DNA of 64,000 nt, from assembly GCA_947650285.1 (NCBI GenBank), contig CANTFL010000389.1:608723-672722 (forward strand), given 5' to 3'. The translations under genes and the position numbers were made by a program. Below the pieces are notes generated by a model. It saw only the letters and a list, made by a program, of their open reading frames with translations. It made no database searches and was not told the origin of the DNA. The stretch is from Hyaloperonospora brassicae. Taxonomy: Eukaryota > Oomycota > Peronosporomycetes > Peronosporales > Peronosporaceae. Positions 23,236 to 32,999 of this stretch are shown one piece after another (the first letter of the stretch is position 1; every line of letters begins with the position of its first letter).

Positions 23236-23853
23236 CTACGCCGTGGCGTCATCACGAATTTTGCGAAGACGAGCCAGAGTCGAGCGCACTGTCGCGGCCG
23301 ACGCCGTGTTCAGCAAGTACGCGCCGCCGGCAATGGTCTTGTAGCACGAGCGGCACTTCCAAATGCCCGTCACCGTGCGCTTGATCGAATCCTTGCCACA
23401 AAACACGCAAAGGTACTTGGCGTGCTGAGAAATTTCAATCTTCTTCACGACTTTACGGAGCGAAGAGCCGTAGCGGGTGCCGTACTTGCCACAGATGCCA
23501 ACTTTTTTCGTGCGCTTGCCCTACACATTCACAACATGACACGGCGGAGTCAGATACCAAGAAACAGCCCCTCTGAGGATATATATGGTCATTGTATTGC
23601 AGCAGTGGTCCGTTCACTCGAGTAGGGATGTGCCTGTAGCTTCCTACTTCTTCTATGATATTCGACGATGTACCAGGTGTCCATCTCCATCGGTATACAC
23701 AATAGTCTCTCTGTTTAACACTGTATAAACAGCCGGTCGAGCTGCATTACAGGGCGCAACTGACACGGCTGGAAAGAGAAACGAAAGGAGAAGCGCATGC
23801 ACGCAACTGCGCTGTCCAACGCCATCTATACGCAACCGAAGAGACCGTACCAT
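23236..23853 (-). CDS. RPL43: 60S ribosomal protein eL43 (L37a/L43), two exons
   Basis: Exon 2 (23520-23236) encodes [20 protein letters not shown] onward, the near-invariant N-terminus of eL43. It then gives the zinc-ribbon CVFCGK (C-x2-C) and WKCRSCYK (C-x2-C), and ends [13 protein letters not shown]. Exon 1 is predicted to be only the start codon: ATG at 23853-23851 is followed directly by GTACGG, and the intron (23850-23521, 330 nt) ends in TGTGTAG just before the Gly codon. The spliced protein is about 95 residues, against 92 in human. The protein is a structural component of the large ribosomal subunit. The exon 2 assignment is very secure; the position of exon 1 is inferred from splice signals and from the family's usual gene structure. 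Confidence 0.93.
23521..23850 (-). other. intron 1 of eL43, directly after the ATG
   Basis: Donor GTACGG and acceptor TGTGTAG bound 330 nt between a lone ATG and the GKRTKK exon. It is long for an oomycete intron. Its position resembles that of mammalian RPL37A genes, where the first coding exon is essentially the ATG. Confidence 0.75.
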
Positions 23854-26356
23854 TGTTAGCTCTGGAGATTTTTAGGAGAGAAATCGACTTTGAAAAGTGA
23901 ACGCGGTGTCGAAACAGCAGCACGACTTCGATTGAATGGCGGAGCGGAGTGCCAGACTTTCAGCCAATCGTTGGGCATCCAGTTTTAGCCAGTCAAAACA
24001 CGGGCGAACTCCCCAAGCGCAATTTTTTTTTACAACCGAATCGTGCGACGAAATATATGAGGATTTGAAATATTGCAATAGCACCCCGCATGCGAGGAAA
24101 AAGTAGGGCTAGACCGAGTGTACACGTAAATTAGTACTCGAGACTACGTGAGCTTTTGCACGAGGGCGGACAGACAGCCTCTGTTGTGTTGAATATCCAT
24201 GGTGCGTGCTTTCGTCTGTACAATGCTTGCTTGACCTGTATGCCCATCTCTGTGTACGTCTTTGATTCCCAGATATTTCGCGTACGATTCTGTTTCGGTA
24301 ATTTTCTCACGCGGGGCGCCAAAATAGTAACATTGACAAACTTTACTACAAGGTGATTACTATTCGAACTGTGCGCAGTCCAAAGTGCAGTAGAACCCCT
24401 CTTAGTTATTACAGAAGGGGGGATGATAAAACATTAGGTAGTAGAAGATATTAAGTAGGAGATGTTGATTATATCACAGGTTCGATCTTACGTACCGACG
24501 TCGTGCCAAAAACCTTTTATTATCTATAAGGGGAATCAGCTAATAAGCGGATTAGCTAAGAGGCATTCGACGATACTTTCGAGACTTTGGGCTCGAGGGA
24601 AAATGGTACACCGACCGTTGCCTGCAACACATTCAGCTTGTGCAAGCGGAATCGCACGCCGTCAAACATAGTAAGTCAATTGGTCTCAACTCGGCTCGCT
24701 TCCGTAGACTGTTCACGTCCAGCGCGTACGTACGATTGTCAATTGCACGGCTGGGATCGAATCGACGCCGCACAAGCAGACCGCTGGAGGACTTGTGGCC
24801 GGTTATCCGGAGCTCTTCTGGCTTGTGAGGGCAAGCTTTGGGGCATTGAGCTGGTCTACCATAGGTTGGATCTCCCTTTGCTTCTTGCCCGAGCGTGCGC
24901 GTTCGTACGGCACTTCGATAGTCGCAATGCATACCCGTCCAGCGAGTCTAGAATAGTAAATGGCGTCTGAACCTTTATGGTGGTAGCTCGGCGTGGCCAC
25001 GACGCCAACGATATCAACCTGGAGCTGAGGATCTGGACGTTTGTGATGTCGTCGGCACAAGCGGTCAGTCATTCTAGCCTTGCAATAGTGCGCTTTGCCA
25101 CGCTAGCAAAGGAGAAAACGGAAAGTTTGGGCTGCAACAGCCAAATGTAAACTCGGAACGAGCGGTTGCGACGGGTGTAGAACTTGTCGTGGTCTTCGCC
25201 TATTGTATCGAGGCAGCATGACTAACAAGGACCAGAGCATCTGTGTTGGAATCGGCGGCATCTTTGCGTGCATCTCCCGCGAAATTAGAACAAAGAAAGG
25301 AAGCCAAGCGCTGGTATCGACAACGTGCGTGCACCTCCTACGAGTCCACTTGAGATCCAGTAGAGAAGCTAGTTGTGCATGTCTGAAAAGGTTTCCGACT
25401 CGAGCGGAAAAAATTTCGTCAAAGGTGCTGTTGTGTAGATGGAACGGGCTGCAAGAAAAATTGAGGAGTTGTGGAACTCGTTCGTTCTGCAACTTTTGCA
25501 CTTAGCCAGCTGTGCAATTGAGAATCTCAAGCGAGTTCTGCTATCAACATCGTACCGGAACATCTCTATTCACACAAACCAGAGATGAGAAGCGACTGCG
25601 ATGCTTGAAGTCGTTTGTACACCTCTAGTGAATAGATGTATTTCACATGCTCGTACGCCGAGCTCAAAAGCATCACACATGAGCTGTATGGTTTGTACAA
25701 GCACACGTAGAAGATGCACTCGATCGAACGGTCCGGCAAGCAAGTTGAAGGAGAAACCCGTCCACTACGATTTTATGGCTCGCTGGTGACTGCAGTGACA
25801 CTTTCACACAATGTAAGTAGGTGCACAGACCTGGAAAGGACAAAGCTACTTGTAATAAGCGTATCATCCCCACGGGTAAGTCTACCTCGACGGCAAAGAA
25901 GGATTGGCACTAGTATTTGTGTGCAGCGGTAACGACCGTGTGCTTTTTCTACCTTGACGAAAGGCATCCTGTTCACATAAGAGCACGCACACAAATCCAG
26001 TCGGCCACCATTTAGAACTTCACTCACGTTATTACATAGCTAGTCAAGAAATAAACCGTCGCCCTCGCATATTCTGATCAGGTGCAGTTACCAAGTTGCT
26101 GACGTTTACGACTCCGTGTGTCTAGTTTCCACGCAGACTACATGCGCAACTGGTCCGTGGACGTATCAACGTAATGAGATGCAGCAGGGCTTCCTACATC
26201 AAGCACGGTATTAGTTACCCTGCCAAAAAGCAGTAGCCTAAGCGGGTATGTGAATGAACGCACAATATGCTGCTACTCTGCTTCAAACGTTGCCAGCTCC
26301 TGGCTCATCATTTGCAAGTAGTCCACGGGTCTCAACGCAGTCGCAAGTTACCGGTA
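23854..26356. other. no firmly recognisable gene
   Basis: Minus-strand frames at 24633-24932 and 24803-25072 look mildly protein-like (for example NRTYALDVNSLRKRAELRPI) and could be part of a decayed transposon or gene, but I cannot place the family. The rest consists of overlapping short frames, including 3' flank of the effector gene. Confidence 0.35.
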
Positions 26357-27625
26357 TTAGCTGGCTCGTAAGTTACCCTGGATTCTTGCCATTTGCTTGG
26401 CGTGAACATCATGATTCTTGATACGAAACTTGGCGAAGTCCTTCTCCATCAGGCCCGCATAGTATGATCCTTTGCTGCCGAGCTTCTGGAAGCAATATGC
26501 CGAAAGCTGGTTCGGATCATAAGTTCTATAATGCATCCACCTACTAAGTACTTCGTGCTGAAGTGCCTGGACAGGGAGACCCATATCCGCTGCTTGAAAA
26601 ACCATGAGCGCGACGCCGCTGTCATCTTTGGCCCTTTTCAATAGGTAGCCGACCGGATCGACCTCCTTACTCGGGTACTTTTTATTATACAAACCGATGA
26701 AGATGTTCATCGTATCTGCGAGGGTGTATTCCAAGACCCTGTCTTTCGGGCTAGCGTCAGAAGCGGTCATCATCTTGTTGTAAACGACGTCTAAGTCATT
26801 CCCCTCATCCAGCCAGCCTTGCAGCAGCTGCGTTTGGGCTATACTTGCGACAGTCGGTTTAGCCTCTTTCCCCTTAGCAGCTGACAACATACGAGCAACA
26901 ACAGCTTCGTCACGGAAGCCTTCCACCAGCGTCCGCAACAGCAAGTACCCCGATGTCGCGCCCGTCTTTTTCTTGGACTTTATGAGGAATCGCTGCAGCG
27001 CAACAAGGTCTGACTCGCTAAGAATTTTGAACCCGTCCTTATTCTCCAGCAGACGACCGAGCACCGCATCAGCATCTAGTCCTTCATTCAGCCATTCTTC
27101 CACGTCTGCCTCCCTTTGCTTGGCCTGCTGCGTCTGCTTCTTCTTCCTGGATACCTCCTTCAGTTCCCGGTTGTCCTCTGCAGCTTTGATGGCGGCTTTG
27201 TGTGCTTCCTTTTGTGCTTTCGGACCCTTCTTTGGTTTCGAGCCTTTCCGATTCGCGCGACCTCCATTCATCACAGGCTTCGAGAGTGACTTAGAGACGC
27301 GGCCATTTAATAAATCGATGACCTGCTCGATAAGACGATCCATGTCTGAAGGCATCTGAGATAAATTCAAAGTTTTGGGGATCTGCATTTCAATCCTCTT
27401 CACAGCATCAACAACATGCAGGTCCGTTGCCAGAGGGAGCAACGTCGTCCTTGATTCGTCATCCGCGGTGTCGTCCGTCCTCAACAGCCGCTTGACAGGA
27501 TCGGCGCTGTCGGTCTCAGCTTCGGACCGATCTCTCGTCGAGCGTTTTACATCCGGTATCCCGGAACTGGAGTTGCACGTCAACACCGCTGCAGAAATCA
27601 GAAGAATGGAAGACGAGAGGCGCAT
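26357..27625 (-). CDS. secreted RxLR effector with tandem L-WY modules
   Basis: This 422-residue protein has a signal peptide (MRLSSSILLISAAVLTCNSS, cleavage near 19-22) followed by an RxLR translocation motif (RLLR, residues 46-49) and a dEER-like acidic patch DDESR (55-59). Residues ~122-170 are lysine-rich (GSKPKKGPK, SRKKKQ) and could serve as a nuclear localisation signal. The C-terminal half repeats a helical module: VEEWLNEG (W178), LLQGWLDEG (W271) and LSRWMHY (W363), spaced 92-93 residues, with GYLLLRTLVEGF (Y227) and VGYLLKRAKDD (Y327) as the Y positions. This matches tandem L-WY repeats of oomycete effectors, which act inside plant cells to modulate immunity. The target is unknown. 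The gene has a single exon and an authentic ATG. It lies alone between repeats, and a decayed paralogue lies at 53982-55190. Confidence 0.93.
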   Translation of the reverse strand: MRLSSSILLISAAVLTCNSSSGIPDVKRSTRDRSEAETDSADPVKRLLRTDDTADDESRTTLLPLATDLHVVDAVKRIEMQIPKTLNLSQMPSDMDRLIEQVIDLLNGRVSKSLSKPVMNGGRANRKGSKPKKGPKAQKEAHKAAIKAAEDNRELKEVSRKKKQTQQAKQREADVEEWLNEGLDADAVLGRLLENKDGFKILSESDLVALQRFLIKSKKKTGATSGYLLLRTLVEGFRDEAVVARMLSAAKGKEAKPTVASIAQTQLLQGWLDEGNDLDVVYNKMMTASDASPKDRVLEYTLADTMNIFIGLYNKKYPSKEVDPVGYLLKRAKDDSGVALMVFQAADMGLPVQALQHEVLSRWMHYRTYDPNQLSAYCFQKLGSKGSYYAGLMEKDFAKFRIKNHDVHAKQMARIQGNLRAS

Positions 27626-27985
27626 CTTGAGGCAGAAAGAAAGATAGTGAGGGAGTCGTGATAGTATCGGAAGAAAGTGTCGGAAGGGAGTGACAGCGAT
27701 CGAGCGAATTTTTCGAACTGATCGTGCGCTGGACTTTGGCAGTAGAGGCGTTTGATTAATGCGGGCTACAAGTCCAGAGAGCGGGAGGTCTGCACGCAGC
27801 GAAGAAGATGTTGCGCCGGTTACGGAAACTTGTGGCTTCCACGTGTGGCTCCCAGGCGTGTCGAGATTCCCACGTTTCCGGTCGTCCTCCAGACCAGTGG
27901 GTTACTACTCGTCGCATGTGGCGATAGAACTGGCGCCTGCGACGGAAAAGACACGACACTGTTCTTTTTAGTTCACTTGCAGAAC
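27626..27985 (-). promoter_or_regulatory. effector upstream region conserved with the pseudogene copy
   Basis: The ~290-360 bp before the effector ATG are clearly similar to 53691-53981, upstream of the decayed paralogue. Examples are GGCGCCAGTTCTATCGCC / GGCGTCAGTTCTGAAGC and ATGCGACGA followed by CCACTGGTCTG. The segment must hold the promoter and 5' UTR. A CT-rich run with CCTCACTATCTTTCTTTC just before the ATG is initiator-like. Confidence 0.75.
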
Positions 27986-28252
27986 CACTTTACTTCAGTA
28001 GAACCTGCGATGACTGTCACGGCTTGAGCTATACCCCATGATTACTGCACAACGAGATCTGGTCCTGCCTGACCACGGGCCATCGTGGAGCGAAATGGAC
28101 CTCTAGTACCGACTATCGGGTACATTTCACTGGGTTTAGCAGGTTTTGCGCACCACCACATCCATTGAAACGTGCTGCGACAAACTGATGTAAGACACAC
28201 TCTCCACCGTCTGCCGTACACCATCTACCGAGCTCTGCAAACCCTTATTTCT

Positions 28253-28275
28253 ACACCGATGACCGTAATGAGTGT
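28253..28275 (+). repeat. left terminal inverted repeat
   Basis: This 23-bp sequence is a perfect inverted match to 30759-30781 and is followed inside by two copies of an AGAATTAGTG motif. Confidence 0.9.
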
Positions 28276-30780
28276 AGGTTCAGAATTAGTGTGGGTTCAG
28301 AATTAGTGCGGCCCACAATAATATATGTACCGAGAGAGTTGCGAATTGGGAGACTGAGAAATAGTGCAAACTCCGCACGGACTTTACAAAATTAGAAATT
28401 AATATACTGTACAGTAAAAGGACGTCATTCTCATTCTAATTTTGACCGTGTAAGTGCTTTGATGGTGGTCTTAAGCAGTGTCGAGGCGTTGACCTCTCCA
28501 TCACCGATTATCGCTGCTTTTTCACGTACTGCCGGCGCTAATGCCCCAGCAGGCGATATCGATGACGAGTAACTGGATGACAACAAAGACGTTGGATAGA
28601 GAGAAGAAAAGATTATAGATGAGAATCACGATCACGATGATCAACACGTCAACAAGCGCAAGCATAAGCTTCAACAGGTTGTATCGATAACGTCGCGGTT
28701 TACTGTGATTAATTGGATGATAACTGATGCAGACCAGCATGATGAACAAGGCTTGATCCTTAGAGCGATCGCCAAATATACCTCTGAGTTCCGCGGAAGC
28801 TACAAGGTATGTTGAATTAAGCTTCTTGGAAAAATGGCATTGACATTAACGGTATGCAAGCCAATCATACCTAAGCCACAAGGTGGTGGAAGATGTGCGA
28901 TAAAGTTGGTGAATATAGCGGTACAAATCCAAAGTCGATATCAGCGGTTGTGCCATCCGTGCGAAAGAGGGCCATGCTTAAGGCTGTTGCTGGCAAAGGA
29001 CGGCGCCGATCTGAATGGGCATCCTAAATGTACATTAATTTGCTGTCCAAATTCGTGCGGCTTAAGGCCGCTGGAGTCAACTTCTCTCCAGCCTAATCGG
29101 TCAACTTGCTCGCACTGTCATGAACAATGCGCCATTATACACTTTCAACTTTATTGATCCATTCGACGATAAACCTATCGTCAACAGAATCAAGACACGA
29201 TTGGTTCAGCAGTTCATGGTATATAGAATATTTACACTTGTACATAGATAACTTTACTGATTAAATTTGAATGCTTCAACAGGAGGTGCATGGCATGGTC
29301 CATCGGGCACAGACCGGGAAGCTTATGGGTAGCGCCGCGAAGCAGGACCATATCGAGACAACGGTTGCGTACCATATGGGCGAGTTACGCCGTGGTTTCG
29401 AGTCAAGAGACCTGAACGAGAAACAGCTTTGTAATATGGGTGAAACTCATTTCGTGATCAACTGCGATAACGGTCGTACACTTGGTTTTCGTGGTGATAC
29501 AGATGTTAAATACGCCGATGTTGTGTCGGGTGATCTCGGGATGACCATGATGGTCCACATCACGGGCGATTCGCGTGCGCGAATTCTTCACCCATGATGA
29601 TCTTCCAGAATCCAAACCGATCATACTCTATAAATGGTCTATCAGACGATGTATTTGATGCTTCATACCGATCTGATTTTAAAGGCTGGAATGATAAAAA
29701 GGTTGGTGTCTCATGTATCATAAATTATCTATAGTACTCCATATCTATAATAATTTACACTACTATTGCAAGTATTTCCGTAATGCTTTGGCGAGCCAAT
29801 CGCATTATAGGGGGATAGTGTTGGACGAAGAACTGTGACATATGTGGACAACTGTGTCGGCCACAACAAAAGTCAAGAATTACGTAGTATTATCTTGAAG
29901 ACCAACAATGAATTACGCTATTTTCCACCCTGCGCGACCGATCTTGTTCAGACTGCTGACTCTTACCTTATTTTAAAAATTAAGGACAAAAGGACCCGAT
30001 TGTGGGAGGTCGAGAAGATGTGCATGATACAAAAAGGCGACTGGTCAGACACCGTGCGTAAAACGGCTCTTGGTCGGGAAAGGTGAAAAACCCGGGCAAA
30101 CGCTTCTTCATGGACATCTCCGCCACATCTGTAAGCGTGATGAACGGTATGCGCGACAGTTTCGGCTTGACATACGCTCGTTAGTCTATGCTTCGTTGTG
30201 GCATGGCACTTGTTGTCAGTGGTCGATGGCACGAATCGCAATTGACGCCGGAACTTCAACAAAATATTTGCAAATATCACATCCACTACAATGGCACTCC
30301 CGTTCCAAATTATTGGTAATGTCGTTGTATGTGGTACTGATGACCACATGGCAAGGACGACACTGCATGATTGTGTGCATCGATGGGATCGACTCATCGT
30401 TTTGTTACTGATATTGTAGAGTCGATATTGATAGGCTTAGAGTAGTACAACGAGACGATCTAAGGACCTAGCTAGATATCATATTCACTTTCTACCTTCT
30501 ACTAAGCGTTTCAACTTTATATGGCCCTTGGCTGTTGCCATAAGTTATAAAAAGTGTGCGTTAAGTATGTAGCCAAATACATTATTACATACTGCGCTTT
30601 CTTGGTTTTATAAATCCGCACTAATTTTGAATGCGGAAAATTAGTGCGGTCCATACTAAATCTGCAAACCCATAATTAGTGCGGTTTCATTAATAGTGTG
30701 ATCCGCACTGATACCTGTGAGCGACTTAAATATAGGTGGTTGATAAATAGTATGGTCCACACTCATTACGGTCATCGGTG
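28254..30780 (+). mobile_element. mariner/pogo-type DDE element with perfect terminal inverted repeats
   Basis: The sequence at 28253-28275 is an exact inverted copy of 30759-30781 (23 bp, beginning ACACCGATGACC). These termini enclose about 2.5 kb with a decayed DDE transposase in the middle. Subterminal repeats of AATTAGTG(C/T)GG recur just inside both ends (about 28285-28311 on the left; about 30610-30690 on the right). A TA dinucleotide precedes the left end, as expected for the TA target duplication of this superfamily; the right side reads TT, perhaps mutated. The element is complete in structure but its gene is broken. Confidence 0.85.
28800..30088 (+). pseudogene. decayed DDE transposase of the 28.3-30.8 kb element
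   Basis: Fragments in shifting frames follow the order of an oomycete pogo/Tc1-type DDE transposase. An N-terminal DNA-binding remnant with LLSKFVRLKAAGVNFSP lies near 29035-29095. Next come KQDHIETTVAYHMGELRRGF (29343 onward) and ETHFVINCDNGRTLGF with the first Asp (29440-29490). TYVDNCVGHN with the second Asp follows (29835-29865), then RYFPPCATDLVQTADSY with the third Asp (about 29915-29968). Stops separate the 28.8-29.16, 29.27-29.6 and 29.83-30.09 kb pieces. The DDD residues persist, but the protein cannot be made. Confidence 0.8.
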
Positions 30781-30781
30781 T
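30759..30781 (-). repeat. right terminal inverted repeat
   Basis: This 23-bp sequence is a perfect inverted match to 28253-28275. Inside it lie several AATTAGTGCGG/AATAGTGTGATCC motifs in the opposite arrangement to the left end. Confidence 0.9.
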
Positions 30782-31313
30782 TCTGACCCTCAGTCGCGCG
30801 AGTATGTCAAAGCGCGGTCCTCTTAGTTTACCTACTGTACCCAGCGTCTCATCGAGCGTCGAAACCAGTCGCTGCACCTCTGTGACAAAAAATCGTTGAA
30901 ATTTTTACACTATCTTCTTCATCGGAGCTGCACGAAAGTCTTCTCGGGACCAAAACCTCTACTTACTTTGGTGCTCAAGATGGTGGTCGCAAGCGCGACG
31001 ATAGTTGACGTTTAGAATCCGAATCATTGCAGGATTGAAAAGTTGCAGCTTCTAACTGTTTTATTGTCGATAGAATAAGATAGATAGTGTCCTTGACTCA
31101 GAGTGCTATAACGGACCCTCTGCCACGTAGGCACTGCATTTGTCGAGAATGAAAAGGAACATTGGCTCATTCTTTCGAGAGCAAATGCTTTAGGTCCTTC
31201 GAGTAAAAAAGTCTGTATCATACAAGTCGTTGCGCTACTGCAGAAAGAGTACCCAATATTATTGTAATTGGTTCTCTATTGTGCCGTGGATATAACAGGA
31301 TTACATGTCGATT
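30782..31313. other. spacer without recognisable gene
   Basis: Only short frames occur here, between the DDE element and the LTR-like start of the gypsy element. Confidence 0.5.
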
Positions 31314-31705
31314 GGTAACCGACGCGACATGTGTGGTTTACACCAGGGATGAGACCCCATTAAAAATGATTTTCGAATACCGTATTAGTTGTTTGGGGCT
31401 TACGTGTGTCAGCCACCAAAATGTGAGATCTTGCAAGAGGTATTGATTAGAACATTAGTGTCTAGATTAAGTACCTTTAGTCTGAAGTGTTTTATTCGAT
31501 AACAGCAACTAAAGTTCAGTTCCCATTTTGATCTAGTAAAGACACGTGACTTCTTAAGACATCTTTGGTCATATGAGAGTCAAATCTTGTTAATGCATAG
31601 ACTCGTACGCACGCACACTCTGCAGTCGAATCACTGATTTTTAGGCCTCTAGAACAAGGAACTGGAGCTGTAAGATTGTTGACTCGTAGAGTCGAGTTCT
31701 TGTGA
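31314..31705 (+). repeat. 5' LTR-like block of the gypsy element
   Basis: This block precedes gag by about 120 bp and aligns with 3849-4245 over its length, including an exact GTGTCTAGATTAAGTAC block. Exact LTR boundaries and a primer-binding site could not be fixed. Confidence 0.65.
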
Positions 31706-31828
31706 AAAAACTGCTTTTCTCACTGCGCAGAAAGCTTTCCTATGGCTAGGAGGTATGATAGCTTCGCTACACCTAATAGCACTTGTAGTCAATCTGCGTC
31801 TAACTTTATAAATACTGATCCTATATGA

Positions 31829-32650
31829 GGATGGAACAATCCACTCCTACTTCTGAGCCCCAAAATGTCGCGCTTGATAAGCTGACCACGGATTTGGGCC
31901 CAGAGTATGTACAATTCCTTGTGTCGGAATGCCCGGACGTGTTGAACGCACGTCTATAGGACTTTATGACATATGAAACGAATTTCGTAAGGCAGGTCCA
32001 AGACCTAATGTCTTCGGCTGTGCCCACACCCTTTGTGTCTATGCCAGACGATGGAGCTAATCCTCAGCCATTGAATGTGACATAAAGCCTTACTTCAGGA
32101 AAGAAGAAGATGATGATCTCATCCTCGGGATCCGCGAGGTAGAGACATTCCATAAATCGGGCACGATACGAACATGTATCAGAGGGTTGCGGTGAAGATA
32201 AACAAGCTCGCTGGTAGAGCGAGGGAGTGGGTACTTACGTGCATCGCGTCCATCGATGACGCCTTACCCACATATGAAAGGTTTAGGCCTCATAATATTC
32301 TCACTTTTGTGTCAGTAGGAATATCGCGTGCGATCACGCTTCCTCTCTACCCTTCAGGATAAGGATGAGTTGTCGGACTGTTTCCAAGAGTTGAGAATAC
32401 TCATTGCTGCTATGCAGAGCTACCCTCGTCCAGAGGTAGTCCAGATGAAGATATTTATGGAAGGACTTCGTCCTAGTCCCACCAGAACTAAAGTCTTCCG
32501 TGATCACTCCACTACCTTAAGAGGGGCGTTCATAATAGCGCATAACGCGGATTACAACTTTAATCTTGCTAAGCTTGGCTGGAATGGGCACAACTCGAGA
32601 TCTACCAGTGCGAGATCCATGAGCACTACGAGCGTCTTCGAGCCCTGAAC
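31829..32650 (+). pseudogene. gag remnant of the gypsy element
   Basis: The ATG region gives MRMEQSTPTSEP and a following N-terminal gag-like segment (EYVQFLVSECPDVLNAR) broken by a TAG near 31957. A second part, 32328-32648, has the retrotransposon-gag core with KDELSDCFQELRIL and MKIFMEGLRPSPTR. No intact zinc knuckle was found after it. Confidence 0.75.
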
Positions 32651-32999
32651 ATATGGATATCCGTAATGTTGAGGTGTGACAGTGAAGATTGTATCTGAGT
32701 CTCAAGTCGCTGAACATCAACGCGTTACCGTCGTTGCTATACGTGCAGAAGCACTAAGAAATTGTTCCCGGATGCTTATCGCGCGATCAGCGCCAGGCTG
32801 CCCCGCCCCAGCCAACATACAGATCTCTTGTAAGGCACGAAAAATGTCAACTCCCAGTAGGTGCGGTGTTGTCTACTGAAGATAAACTAAATTCTCTAGT
32901 ACGTTAGGGAGGTAAACAGGGCTTATTTCCTCAGACCTATGTGGTCTATAACACGGGGTGTGTTTGCAAATTTAGACTGCTTGTAGTTTAAACACGAGT

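Noticed and set aside
24470..24800. possible tRNA gene suggested by GGTTCGATC-like and GGATCGAATC-like B-box strings
   Set aside because: No matching A box, acceptor stem or anticodon arm could be assembled around them.
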